Shown: positions 1-7,434, counted from the stretch's first letter. The stretch: DNA of 12,661 nt from an uncultured Ruminococcus sp. (GCA_902767175.1 CACXGH010000192.1:1-12661), one strand, 5' to 3'. The notes: generated from the sequence alone by a model not told the origin. Translations and numbers: made by a program.

Positions 1-1
1 A

Positions 2-112
2 TCGGCGCTTGTTGTATCAGGAATTGTTTATTATTTAGAAAAGCTTCAGAAAACAAAGGATAATACGGCAGGCAATACCTCAGACAGTGCTGAGGGCATA
101 CATGAGACTTGA
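2..112 (+). CDS. C-terminal end of an unidentified membrane protein (5' truncated)
   Basis: An open frame runs in from the window edge and stops with TGA at 110-112. It gives 36 residues: a hydrophobic stretch (SALVVSGIVYYLEK) followed by a polar, acidic tail ending GIHET. This pattern fits the last membrane helix and short hydrophilic tail of a membrane protein. A hairpin follows within about 30 bp, as expected at a gene end. The family cannot be recognised from so little sequence, and the frame could be coincidental because only 111 bases are visible. Confidence 0.45.
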   Translation, partial: SALVVSGIVYYLEKLQKTKDNTAGNTSDSAEGIHET

Positions 113-142
113 AAAAGAGGGCATATCAAGCCCTGAAAATGA

Positions 143-168
143 CCGGACAGCCCGAAAGGGTTGTCCGG
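143..168. terminator. Bidirectional hairpin between convergent genes
   Basis: An 11-bp stem (143-153 with 158-168, one G-U pair) closes a GAAA loop. It lies between the truncated + strand gene and the end of the - strand ATPase gene, so it can serve both. Flanking T-tracts are weak: TTTGTG on the + side, and TCATTTTCA on the - side. It may therefore be a modest intrinsic terminator or an mRNA 3'-end stabiliser. Confidence 0.55.
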
Positions 169-199
169 TTTGTGCATATCCGGGACAATAGTGTTCTGT

Positions 200-2842
200 T
201 TATACGGCATAGTTATTCTTTCTGGCGAGAAGCTTTTCGGCTTCGCACAGAACAAGAGGAGCAGCAGAAAGCAGAACGGTAATAAGCCACTGTACAGGCG
301 TCAGAGGAGCTGCACCAAAGGCAGAGGCGAAAAACGGCACTGATATTACGGAAACCTGCATTATACAGCCTGTTACGAATGCACCGATGAGCTTCATATT
401 GTCTGCTATACCTGTGCGGAAAAGTGAATTCTCGCTTTTCAGGTTAAATGAGTGTACAAGCTGACTGAGACTGAGCACGGCAAATGTCATTGTGCGCCCT
501 ATGACAGGCTCTGCTGTACTGTCGAAGAATACACGGCCGATAGTGAAGGCAAGAAAGGCAAGAGCGCCTATGCTGCAGCCCTCAACAATGATATTGCGTA
601 CCATTTGTCTTGTGAATATGCTTTTGCTGCGGTGTGAGGGCGGCTGTTCCATTATGTTCTTATCGGGCGGCTCAACTCCGAGAGCAAGGGCAGGCATTGA
701 GTCAGTAACAAGATTAACCCATAAAAGCTGCATTGCAAGCAAAGGAGAGGGAAGTCTCAGCAGAAAAGCACACAGTACGGTGAGAATTTCACCGATATTG
801 CAGGACAGAAGAAAATGTACGGTCTTTTTTATATTGGAGAATATTCCCCTGCCCTGTTCTACGGCTTCAACAATAGTAGAGAAATTATCGTCTGTCAGCA
901 CCATATCCGCAGCGCCTTTTGCGGCATCTGTTCCGCTTATGCCCATAGCGCAGCCGATATCGGCACAGCGCAGCGCAGGAGCATCGTTGACACCGTCACC
1001 CGTCATTGCAACGATATTTCCCTTTTTCTGAAATGCCTTGACAATTCGCACCTTATGCTCGGGTGATACTCTTGCGAATACATCGTATGAATAAATACTC
1101 TGCTCAAGCTGCTCATCGCTGAGCTTGTCAAGCTCCGTACCTGTTATGGCTCTTGAAGAGCTGTTTGTAATTCCAAGCTCTTTTGCTATTGCGGCAGCGG
1201 TTACGGCATGATCGCCCGTGATCATTACGGGGCGTATGCCTGCCTTTTTACAGAGTGAAACGGCACTCTTTACCTGAGGTCTCGGAGGGTCTGTCATACC
1301 GATAAGTCCGCAGAAGGCAAGGCCGCTTTCAAGCTCTGTATCGCCGGCAGGCACAGAGCTGCAGTCCTTATATGCCACGGCAATGACACGCATTGCTTTA
1401 TTTGCGAGGGTTTCGTTCAGGGAGATTATTTTTTTCTGAGCCTGTGAGCCGAGCGGCTTTCTTCCGCCTGAGGTCTGTATATGGGTGCAAAGGGACAGAA
1501 GAACATCGGGAGCGCCCTTTGCTATTATGCGGTACCCGCCTGTGGGGAGAGAATGAACGGTGAGCATTCGTTTCTTTCTTGAATCGAACGGAAGCTCCTT
1601 TATTCTTTTGAAGCTTTTGTCAAGCTCGGATTTGATCTGTCCTGCAGAGGCTGCGGTAAGAAGTATACCCTTTTCAGTCGGCGAGCCGTCAGCCGAAAAG
1701 CCTGAGGAATTTTTTGTTACGGCTCCGTTGCAGCACAGAGCCGCAAGGGACAATAGATTTACTCCTGCCGGAGAATGTACGGATATGGTTCTTTCTGTGT
1801 CTGTAACAGCAGCAACCGTCATTTTGTTCTGTGTAAGCGTGCCCGTTTTATCGGAGCATATCACGGTAGTGCTGCCAAGAGTCTCAACGGCAGGAAGATG
1901 ACGTACTATAGCCCTGTGCTGAGCCATTTTTCTTACTCCGAGTGCAAGCACTATTGTTACAACGGCAGGCAGTCCTTCGGGAATGGCTGCAACGGCTAAG
2001 CTTATGGATATCATGAACATTTCAAGCGGAGGGATATTCTGCACAAGTCCGAGAATGAATATAACGGCGCAAATACACAGTGCCGCAATTCCGAGGAGCT
2101 TTCCTGTTTTTGCAAGGCTTTTCTGCAGCGGAGTTTTTGGAGCTTCCTCGCTGCTTATCAGCTCCGCTATCTTTCCTACACGGGTGTTCATGCCTGTTTC
2201 TGTAACAATGGCTGTACCGTGTCCCCCCGATACTAAGGTAGATGAATAAATCATGTTCACTCTGTCGCCAAGAGGGGCAGTGTCACTGAGTATGATATCA
2301 TGGTCTTTCTCTGAGGGGACAGATTCGCCGGTAAGAGATGCTTCCTCGGTACTGAGTGAAACGCTGTCTGTAAGACGTGCATCGGCGCATATAAGGTCTC
2401 CGCTGCTTATGGTGATTATATCACCCTGAACAAGCTCCTCGGACGGTACTGATATCTTCCTGCCGTCTCTTATTACCTTTGAATGAGGTGAGGAAAGTTT
2501 TTTCAGTGCGGCAACCGCACTTTCGGCACGGCATTCCTGTACTGTACCGACAACGGCATTGAGTATTACTATGAGAAGTATCATTATCGGTTCGGTCTGG
2601 TCTCCGCCGCTTATAAGAGCCGTTACAAATGAAACTCCTGCAGCGGCTAAAAGTATCAGTACCATAGGGTCTGTGAGCTGAGACAAAAATCTGAGAGTTA
2701 TTCCCCGGCTTTTGCGCTGTTCAAGGCGGTTTTTTCCGTTTGCCTCAAGTCTGCGCCTTGCTTCGGCAGAAGAAAGACCGTTTTTCAGGTCGGTTCTGAG
2801 CTTTTCTGCACATTGACGGCAGCTCATACTGTGCCATTCCAT
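200..2842 (-). CDS. P-type Ca2+-transporting ATPase (type IIA, SERCA-like)
   Basis: The 880-residue protein is an ATP-driven cation pump that exports Ca2+ (possibly also Mn2+) across the cytoplasmic membrane. All P-type landmarks are in order: N-terminal cation-ATPase domain, TGES (171-174) for dephosphorylation, PEGLP in helix M4 (288-292), phosphorylated Asp331 in DKTGT, nucleotide-site KGAP (442-445), TGDH (542-545) and the hinge TGDGVND (614-620). Ca2+ ligands by SERCA alignment from memory: Glu289 in M4, Asn682 and Glu685 in M5 (NIGE), and Asn710, Thr713 and Asp714 in M6 (NLVTD). The residue corresponding to SERCA Glu908 appears to be Gln794. The length is normal for bacterial enzymes such as Bacillus YloB. 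The start at 2842 is preceded by GGAGT with 8 nt spacing; Met6 is an alternative. The gene is divergent from the ytaF-like gene. Exact ion preference is inferred. Confidence 0.93.
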   Translation of the reverse strand: MEWHSMSCRQCAEKLRTDLKNGLSSAEARRRLEANGKNRLEQRKSRGITLRFLSQLTDPMVLILLAAAGVSFVTALISGGDQTEPIMILLIVILNAVVGTVQECRAESAVAALKKLSSPHSKVIRDGRKISVPSEELVQGDIITISSGDLICADARLTDSVSLSTEEASLTGESVPSEKDHDIILSDTAPLGDRVNMIYSSTLVSGGHGTAIVTETGMNTRVGKIAELISSEEAPKTPLQKSLAKTGKLLGIAALCICAVIFILGLVQNIPPLEMFMISISLAVAAIPEGLPAVVTIVLALGVRKMAQHRAIVRHLPAVETLGSTTVICSDKTGTLTQNKMTVAAVTDTERTISVHSPAGVNLLSLAALCCNGAVTKNSSGFSADGSPTEKGILLTAASAGQIKSELDKSFKRIKELPFDSRKKRMLTVHSLPTGGYRIIAKGAPDVLLSLCTHIQTSGGRKPLGSQAQKKIISLNETLANKAMRVIAVAYKDCSSVPAGDTELESGLAFCGLIGMTDPPRPQVKSAVSLCKKAGIRPVMITGDHAVTAAAIAKELGITNSSSRAITGTELDKLSDEQLEQSIYSYDVFARVSPEHKVRIVKAFQKKGNIVAMTGDGVNDAPALRCADIGCAMGISGTDAAKGAADMVLTDDNFSTIVEAVEQGRGIFSNIKKTVHFLLSCNIGEILTVLCAFLLRLPSPLLAMQLLWVNLVTDSMPALALGVEPPDKNIMEQPPSHRSKSIFTRQMVRNIIVEGCSIGALAFLAFTIGRVFFDSTAEPVIGRTMTFAVLSLSQLVHSFNLKSENSLFRTGIADNMKLIGAFVTGCIMQVSVISVPFFASAFGAAPLTPVQWLITVLLSAAPLVLCEAEKLLARKNNYAV

Positions 2843-2868
2843 TTATTCACACTCCAGACAGATAATTT

Positions 2869-2895
2869 GTTATATCTTATAGTTCTTTCCTTCAA
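2869..2895 (-). promoter_or_regulatory. Weak candidate promoter for the Ca2+ ATPase gene
   Basis: On the minus strand a TTGAAG (2890-2895) and a TATAAC (2869-2874) are separated by 15 bp, shorter than the ideal 17. They sit 27-53 bp upstream of the ATPase start. Only the hexamers support this; nothing else in the 172-bp divergent spacer looks better for this gene. Confidence 0.25.
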
Positions 2896-2960
2896 TTTAT
2901 ATTGCCGCATACCTGCTTTTATGATTATTTCCCCGTATGGACGAAAATTTATTATTCCCC

Positions 2961-2989
2961 TGTTCCGATGCAGCGGCATAAAATATAAC
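2961..2989 (+). promoter_or_regulatory. Candidate promoter for the ytaF-like gene
   Basis: A TATAAC (2984-2989) lies 25 bp before the start codon, with only a poor -35 (TGTTCC, 2961-2966) 17 bp upstream. The overlapping CATAAAATA (2977-2985) also matches the -10 pattern CATANNNTA of mother-cell sporulation sigma factors. That would suit a sporulation gene, but no matching -35 was found. A strong ribosome site, GGAGGGG at 3002-3008, precedes the ATG. Confidence 0.25.
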
Positions 2990-3014
2990 AGTATGTTATA
3001 CGGAGGGGAAGATA

Positions 3015-3647
3015 ATGGAATTTGCAGGTGTAGTGCTGCTTTGTGCGGCACTGAGTGCAGATGCTTTCAATGTGAGTGCGTCATGCGGCTTCAACGGGAT
3101 AAAAATGCCCGTTTCCGCAAAAATAATAATACTTCTTATTTCGATAATAATAACAAGCTCCTCGGTCTTTGCGGGCGGTCTGCTGAGACATATCATATCT
3201 GAGCAGGGCGCCAGATGCATAGGAGCTGCTCTGCTGGGTTTCTTAGGTGTATATATGTGTGTGGGAGCACTGAAAAGCAGGAACAGAACCGGGCGTGACA
3301 ATACAAAGAAAAGGGAGAAATGTGTCCTTACAGAGCCTATGGAGGTATTGGCTGACCCATCGCTTTGCGATGCGGATTGTTCAAGGACTATCGAGCGCAG
3401 AGAGGCGGCAGTGATAGGATTTGCATTGTCAGCCGATGCTTTTGCGGCAGGACTCAGCTCAGGAATGAGCGACAGTCTTGCTTATCTGATGCCGATACTG
3501 TGCGGAGTGTTTCAGGTGCTTTTTCTGTATCTGGGTGAGAAGTGTGCCGTCATGCTGAAAAATAATACGAAAATAAGCCCTTCATCGTTCGGAATATGTG
3601 CAGGCATAGTGATCGTGATAATGGCAGGACTCAGACTTGTTATATAA
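3015..3647 (+). CDS. ytaF: YtaF/MntP-like sporulation membrane protein
   Basis: This 210-residue integral membrane protein has about six hydrophobic helices arranged as two homologous halves. Each half opens with the signature LSADAF (13-18 and 138-143), whose Asp is conserved in the MntP (manganese efflux) family. The central cytoplasmic linker contains a segment around 108-130 (MEVLADP...TIERREA) resembling the linker of Bacillus YtaF, a sporulation-associated member of this family, which is why YtaF is preferred over MntP. The length is typical. The ATG at 3015 has a strong GGAGGGG site 6 nt upstream. It is divergently paired with a Ca2+ pump, which fits cation handling, possibly during sporulation. 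Cysteines are frequent (at least nine), which is unusual for such a protein. The biochemical role of YtaF itself is not established, and transport of Mn2+ here is inference. Confidence 0.8.
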   Translation: MEFAGVVLLCAALSADAFNVSASCGFNGIKMPVSAKIIILLISIIITSSSVFAGGLLRHIISEQGARCIGAALLGFLGVYMCVGALKSRNRTGRDNTKKREKCVLTEPMEVLADPSLCDADCSRTIERREAAVIGFALSADAFAAGLSSGMSDSLAYLMPILCGVFQVLFLYLGEKCAVMLKNNTKISPSSFGICAGIVIVIMAGLRLVI

Positions 3648-3740
3648 CAAGCGTCCGCAGGAGCTAAAGCTCCCCAACGTCTGTTGACTGCATCGCTCGC
3701 TCCGATCAAGCGAGCTTGTTGGAGCTTAGCTCCTTGTTTA
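3646..3740 (+). terminator. Large nested hairpin downstream of the ytaF-like gene
   Basis: A three-layer inverted repeat begins in the stop codon region. The outer arms 3659-3673 and 3721-3734 are complementary except for one extra A. CCAAC (3674-3678) can pair with GTTGG (3718-3722) as an alternative register. The inner stem GCTCGCT/AGCGAGC (3695-3701 with 3709-3715) has a 7-nt loop. Each outer arm can also fold on itself (GGAGC...GCTCC). A short TTGTTTA follows. It probably ends ytaF transcription, though it is larger than a standard terminator. Confidence 0.5.
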
Positions 3741-4160
3741 AATCAAAAATATACAGATAGTAAAATTCTGTATTGGAAATATCTGAAAACGGTTCATATT
3801 CAACAGGAAATATAAGGGCTTTTATTCAAGGTTATTTCAATAATTTTTCAATTTATTGCACAAAAATGTCTGTGAAATCTTATTCAATAGCCCGAAATTT
3901 AAAAAATAATATACTTTGTGTATTTTGACAGCAAATTTTAAGAAAAATCAAAATATAATTCATCTGAGGAACTAAAATGAGAAAATTATAATACCTGCGA
4001 AGAAAAATTTTAAAAAGACTAAAAATTCAATGGTGATTTTGCACAATGGTCAAGAGGATGAATTGCATAATAAAACAAAAACAAAATATACAGAACTAAC
4101 AAAATTGAAAATAATCAATGTAAAAATAAACAAAAGACATCGCCTGTATTTATGAATACT
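3741..4160. other. AT-rich intergenic region, no gene seen
   Basis: This stretch is strongly AT-rich with many stops in all frames and no open frame with a good ribosome site. The motif ATTCAA or TTTCAA recurs several times between 3797 and 4030 without a fixed period. A TTGACA (3925-3930) and a TATAAT (3954-3959) are 23 bp apart, too far for a standard promoter. An imperfect cre-like palindrome, TGAAAACGGTTCA, lies at 3784-3796. The region probably acts only as an upstream spacer or UP-element-rich DNA for the malE promoter. Confidence 0.5.
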
Positions 4161-4167
4161 GATAAAA

Positions 4168-4210
4168 TTGACAAAATAGCGTTGAAATCCATTAAATGCT
4201 GTGCTATTAT
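4168..4210 (+). promoter_or_regulatory. Promoter of the malE-malF-malG-amylase operon
   Basis: TTGAAA (4182-4187) and TATTAT (4205-4210) are spaced by exactly 17 bp, a good sigma-A promoter. A second, overlapping pair is TTGACA (4168-4173) with TTAAAT (4192-4197) at 18 bp. The predicted start near 4217 gives a leader of about 110 nt before malE. DNA upstream is very AT-rich, which would help a strong promoter. Confidence 0.65.
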
Positions 4211-4219
4211 TAATACAGC

Positions 4220-4292
4220 GGCGGAGTAACGCTATTCTTGTGTTGCCAAAAAAAGGAAACAGCGTTTACGCCTTAGGCACGGCAGAGCGTGC
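4220..4292 (+). promoter_or_regulatory. Structured 5' leader of malE
   Basis: Two hairpins fill the leader. The first spans 4220-4272 in tiers: GGCG/CGCC (4220-4223 with 4269-4272), AACGCT/AGCGTT (4228-4233 with 4261-4266) and GTTGCC/GGAAAC (4242-4247 with 4255-4260, one mismatch) around a run of seven A. The second pairs GCACG (4277-4281) with CGTGC (4288-4292). Within the first lies AAACAGCGTTT (4257-4267), a small palindrome that might be an operator. No known riboswitch is recognised. A role in mRNA stability or repression is inferred. Confidence 0.4.
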
Positions 4293-4327
4293 AAAAAACA
4301 ATATTTTAAAGAAAGAGGGTCATAATT

Positions 4328-5692
4328 ATGGCAAGTAAATCCAAAAAAGCGGTTGCTCTTCTCCTTACAGCAATGACAGCAGCAACTGCACTCGCAGGCT
4401 GCGGCGGTTCTGAATCCAGCGGCCCCAGCATATCGGTAGCTCAGAGCTCCTTTGAGCTTGAGGTTATTGATTTCAAGTCTGATGAAACAGTTAAATACAT
4501 CAAGGACACAATGGCTGCAGAGGCTAAGGACGGCAGAATAGTTCTTAAGGTATGGACATCAGGCGATGACAAGTCTTTTGAAGAGAGCAGACTTGAGGAA
4601 TTCAAGAAGCTTTTCGCAGACAGCAGATACGAGATAAAGATCGGTACATCTGAGAAAGGTGAGGACAAGGCAGGCAGTGCAGTGCTTGAGAACCCGAAGA
4701 AGGCTGCCGATGTATTCTCATTCGCAGACGACCAGCTCTCATCACTTGCTAAGGCAGGCGCTATCGCTTCCGTTGCACCTTACTATGAAGGCAATGTAAG
4801 ACAGGAAAACACAGATGACAGCCTTGGAGTAAGTACAATAGGCACAGACCTTATGGCATTCCCCAAGACATCTGATAACGGTTACTTCCTCTACTATGAT
4901 AAGAGAGTATTCACAGATGAATCTGTTCTTGACAACATGGACGAGATGATAAAGGTAGCAAATGCTGCCGGAAAGAACGTATATCTCAATCTCGGCGGCC
5001 CTTGGTACAGCACAGGCTTTTTCTTCACAGCAGGCTGTGAGATCAAGTATGAAAACGGCAAGCAGACAGCCAAGATCGCTAACGAAAAGGGTTTGAGCGC
5101 TGCTAAGGCTATGTGCCATATCGCAGAGAATCAGGATAAAGGCTTCAAGGGTGCTCCCGGCGCTATCGGCGACAATGCATACGTTGCTCAGGGCTTTGAC
5201 GAGGGCTTCCTCGCTGCAGCTGTTATCGGTACATGGTGCGGTCCTGCTATCAAGACTTCTATCGGCAAGGATAACGTAGGCGCAGCTAAGCTCCCGAAGG
5301 TTCTTATGGACGGCGAGTACAAGCAGCTTGAGTCATTCGGCGGCTATAAGCTCCTTGGTGTAAGCGTATATTCAGAGTATCCCTTCAGCGCACAGACACT
5401 TGCATACTTCCTTGCAAATGAGGATTCACAGCTCGAAAGATACAACGTAAGAGGTCTCCTTCCCACTAACAAGAAGCTTGCAGAAGACGCTACTATAAAG
5501 ACAGATCCTGCATTCAAGGCTCTTGAGGATCAGAAGCCCTTTGCACACGCACAGGGCGAGTCCGTTGGTACTGTATATTGGGGTTCCGGTATCGGCGATG
5601 TAGGCGGCAAGGCAGTAGACCAGAAGGGTTCAAGAACTGATGCCGAGCTTATGGAGCAGCTTCAGGGTGTTGAAGCTAACATGAAGGCTTAA
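4328..5692 (+). CDS. malE: Maltooligosaccharide-binding lipoprotein (ABC transporter family 1 solute-binding protein)
   Basis: This 454-residue protein is the extracytoplasmic receptor that delivers maltose and longer glucans to MalF/MalG. It has a lysine-rich signal peptide ending in the lipobox LAGC, with lipid-modified Cys25, then a Ser/Gly linker. The mature domain contains DVFSFADDQ (128-136), a segment typical of MalE proteins (compare the E. coli DIIFWAHDR region), and aromatic positions suited to stacking on sugars in GGPWY (223-227), GTWCGP (301-306) and VYWGSG (416-421). It is longer than E. coli MalE (about 396), mostly through an N-terminal extension of about 45 residues after the lipid anchor. 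An AGAGGG site sits 8 nt before the ATG. It is the first gene of the operon, and hairpins after it probably let it be made in excess. Exact glucan length preference is unknown. Confidence 0.9.
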   Translation: MASKSKKAVALLLTAMTAATALAGCGGSESSGPSISVAQSSFELEVIDFKSDETVKYIKDTMAAEAKDGRIVLKVWTSGDDKSFEESRLEEFKKLFADSRYEIKIGTSEKGEDKAGSAVLENPKKAADVFSFADDQLSSLAKAGAIASVAPYYEGNVRQENTDDSLGVSTIGTDLMAFPKTSDNGYFLYYDKRVFTDESVLDNMDEMIKVANAAGKNVYLNLGGPWYSTGFFFTAGCEIKYENGKQTAKIANEKGLSAAKAMCHIAENQDKGFKGAPGAIGDNAYVAQGFDEGFLAAAVIGTWCGPAIKTSIGKDNVGAAKLPKVLMDGEYKQLESFGGYKLLGVSVYSEYPFSAQTLAYFLANEDSQLERYNVRGLLPTNKKLAEDATIKTDPAFKALEDQKPFAHAQGESVGTVYWGSGIGDVGGKAVDQKGSRTDAELMEQLQGVEANMKA

Positions 5693-5736
5693 GGAACCGC
5701 TGAATAATTCACGCCTTACGGCTCAGCATTTCCTTA
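5690..5736 (+). other. Hairpin starting at the malE stop codon
   Basis: TAAGGAA (5690-5696) pairs with TTCCTTA (5730-5736), and GCTGA (5699-5703) pairs with TCAGC (5723-5727), with a CC/AT internal loop and a 19-nt apical loop. No T-run follows, so it is unlikely to terminate on its own. It is better placed to protect the malE mRNA 3' end from exonucleases. Confidence 0.5.
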
Positions 5737-5809
5737 AATCCCGATAAAAGGATAATCACAAGGGCAGCTCAGGATATGGGCTGTTACCCTGAACCGGCTA
5801 ATTGAGTAT

Positions 5810-5850
5810 AAACGGTCGGATATGCTCCGGCCGTTTATATTTCTTATTGG
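5810..5850 (+). terminator. Hairpin with short T-rich tail between malE and malF (partial terminator)
   Basis: An 11-bp stem with one U-G pair (5810-5820 with 5826-5836) closes the loop TATGC and is followed by ATATTTCTTATT. The interrupted T-tract suggests a leaky intrinsic terminator, which would lower malF and downstream expression relative to malE. A weaker hairpin, AGGGCAGC with GCTG...CCCT, lies just before it at 5761-5790. Confidence 0.55.
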
Positions 5851-5867
5851 TCAACAAAGTAGACAAA

Positions 5868-5897
5868 AAGGAGTTGTATATGAATGGATTATCTTGA
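5868..5897 (+). promoter_or_regulatory. malF ribosome site with two competing ATGs
   Basis: AAGGAG (5868-5873) serves two start codons. The ATG at 5880 is at 6 nt spacing but opens a 5-codon frame (M-N-G-L-S, stop 5895-5897). The malF ATG at 5884 is at 10 nt spacing in another frame. Both spacings are workable, so ribosomes might partition between them. Confidence 0.4.
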
Positions 5898-7434
5898 CTA
5901 TGTCCAGATGACCAAAGGACAGCGCTTTATCTACAAATTAAAATCCTTCTTTATTGGAATTCCTAAAGCGATCGCAAACTTTTTCAAGGCAATAGGTCTT
6001 TTTATAAAGAAGTTTTTTGTAGGCATCGGAAACTTTTTTAAGAACTACGGTTCACGCTTTGCAAAGGGCGATGCAGGCACTAAGCTGTCATACATCATAA
6101 TGGGTGCGGGCAATATGCTTCACGGTCAGATCATTAAGGGTCTTATCTTCCTCGCAGCAGAGGTAGGATACATAATATTTATGATCACCTTCGGCGCTCA
6201 TTATATTTCAAGAATTTATACCAGCCAGCTCGTACTGCTGGACTCCAAGCCTGATACATATACCGGTTTCTATAAGTTCGGTACAGGCGCAGTAGGTAAA
6301 GAAGTAGCAATAGTTCAGAAAACTATACACGGAGAATCTGTTACAAACGCTGCAACAGCAGATGACTCTAACAAGATCCTCCTCTTCTTCATTCTTACAG
6401 TTATCGTAACAGTTGCATTTATTGCACTCTATATCGCAAACACAAAGTCTGCTTATGCAACACAGCAGATTCGTGCAGAGGGCAAGAAGCCCATGAATTT
6501 TGTTGAAGAGCTGAAGACATTCCTTGACGACAGATTCCATATCACACTTCTTACTCTCCCCGTTCTTCTCCTTATCGTGTTCAACGTTCTGCCGATTATC
6601 TTTACGATATGCATGGCATTTACAAACTACGATGAAGACCACCAGTCACCTATCAAGCTTTATCAGTGGGTAGGCTTCAAGAACTTCGCCGATGTATTCT
6701 ATGCTGACGCAAAGAAGTCCTCGACATTCGGTCTTATCCTTGTATGGACACTTATCTGGGCATTCTTTGCAACATTCTCCAACTATATTGTTGGTATCAT
6801 AGTTGCTCTTATGATCAACAAGAAGGGCATCAAGTTCAAGGCTTTCTGGAGAACAATGTTCGTTCTTACCGCAGCAGTTCCTCAGTTCGTAACACTCCTT
6901 GTTATGAGACTTCTCCTTGATGACAAGAGCGGCGCTATCAACAGTGCATTGGGTACAAGCTTCCCGTTCCTTACCGAATGGGCAAATGTAACGGTAATTA
7001 TTGTAAATATGTGGATAGGTATCCCGTATACGATGCTCATTACCTCAGGTCTTCTCATGAATATCCCCGAGGATCTTTACGAGAGTGCGCGTATCGACGG
7101 TGCAAATGCTTTCCAGCAGTTCACCAAGATCACCTTCCCCTATATCTTCTTTGTTACCACACCTTACCTTATCACCACCTTCGTAGGAAATATCAATAAC
7201 TTCAACGTTATCTTCTTCCTGACAGGCGGAGGACCGGAAGATCCGACCAAGTATTCAAACGGAGCCGGCAAGACCGACCTGCTTGTAACATGGCTTTATA
7301 AATTGACGGTTGACAAGAGTAACTTCAAGCTTGCCGCAGTTATCGGTATTCTTGTATTTATCATCTGCGCAGTCGGTTCTCTTATCACATTCAATATGTC
7401 TAAAGCATCAAAGAATGAGGAGGAATTCTCATGA
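5884..7434 (+). CDS. malF: Maltodextrin ABC transporter permease MalF
   Basis: This 516-residue inner-membrane permease pairs with MalG to form the sugar channel. The hallmark EAA loop, which contacts the ATPase, is at 396-416 (EDLYESARIDGAN...). About eight hydrophobic helices are visible, near 83-103, 165-185, 221-245, 282-310, 324-345, 369-393, 418-440 and 482-505, matching the eight of E. coli MalF. The segment 104-164 between the first two helices is probably extracytoplasmic. It is shorter than the E. coli MalF P2 domain. The first 60 residues are a Phe/Lys-rich amphipathic stretch with FF at 22, 33 and 44, an exact 11-residue spacing. The start at 5884 follows AAGGAG; the earlier ATG at 5880 is out of frame. 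The stop overlaps the malG start by ATGA, so the two are translationally coupled. Confidence 0.9.
   Translation: MDYLDYVQMTKGQRFIYKLKSFFIGIPKAIANFFKAIGLFIKKFFVGIGNFFKNYGSRFAKGDAGTKLSYIIMGAGNMLHGQIIKGLIFLAAEVGYIIFMITFGAHYISRIYTSQLVLLDSKPDTYTGFYKFGTGAVGKEVAIVQKTIHGESVTNAATADDSNKILLFFILTVIVTVAFIALYIANTKSAYATQQIRAEGKKPMNFVEELKTFLDDRFHITLLTLPVLLLIVFNVLPIIFTICMAFTNYDEDHQSPIKLYQWVGFKNFADVFYADAKKSSTFGLILVWTLIWAFFATFSNYIVGIIVALMINKKGIKFKAFWRTMFVLTAAVPQFVTLLVMRLLLDDKSGAINSALGTSFPFLTEWANVTVIIVNMWIGIPYTMLITSGLLMNIPEDLYESARIDGANAFQQFTKITFPYIFFVTTPYLITTFVGNINNFNVIFFLTGGGPEDPTKYSNGAGKTDLLVTWLYKLTVDKSNFKLAAVIGILVFIICAVGSLITFNMSKASKNEEEFS

Noticed and set aside
492..1031. Open frame of 179 codons opposite the Ca2+ ATPase
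   Set aside because: It is antisense to conserved P-type ATPase motifs, has no ribosome site, and its product resembles no family.
2843..3014. yybP-ykoY manganese riboswitch before the ATPase or ytaF-like gene
   Set aside because: The spacer is only 172 bp and no conserved riboswitch core or matching paired elements could be found.
3784..3797. cre-like site (TGAAAACGGTTCAT) for carbon catabolite control of malE
   Set aside because: It resembles the CcpA consensus in its first half and centre, but the right end is off and it lies about 400 bp upstream of the promoter.
3925..3959. TTGACA and TATAAT as a second malE promoter
   Set aside because: Both hexamers are perfect but 23 bp apart, well beyond the usable range for sigma-A; the pair at 4182-4210 is better placed.
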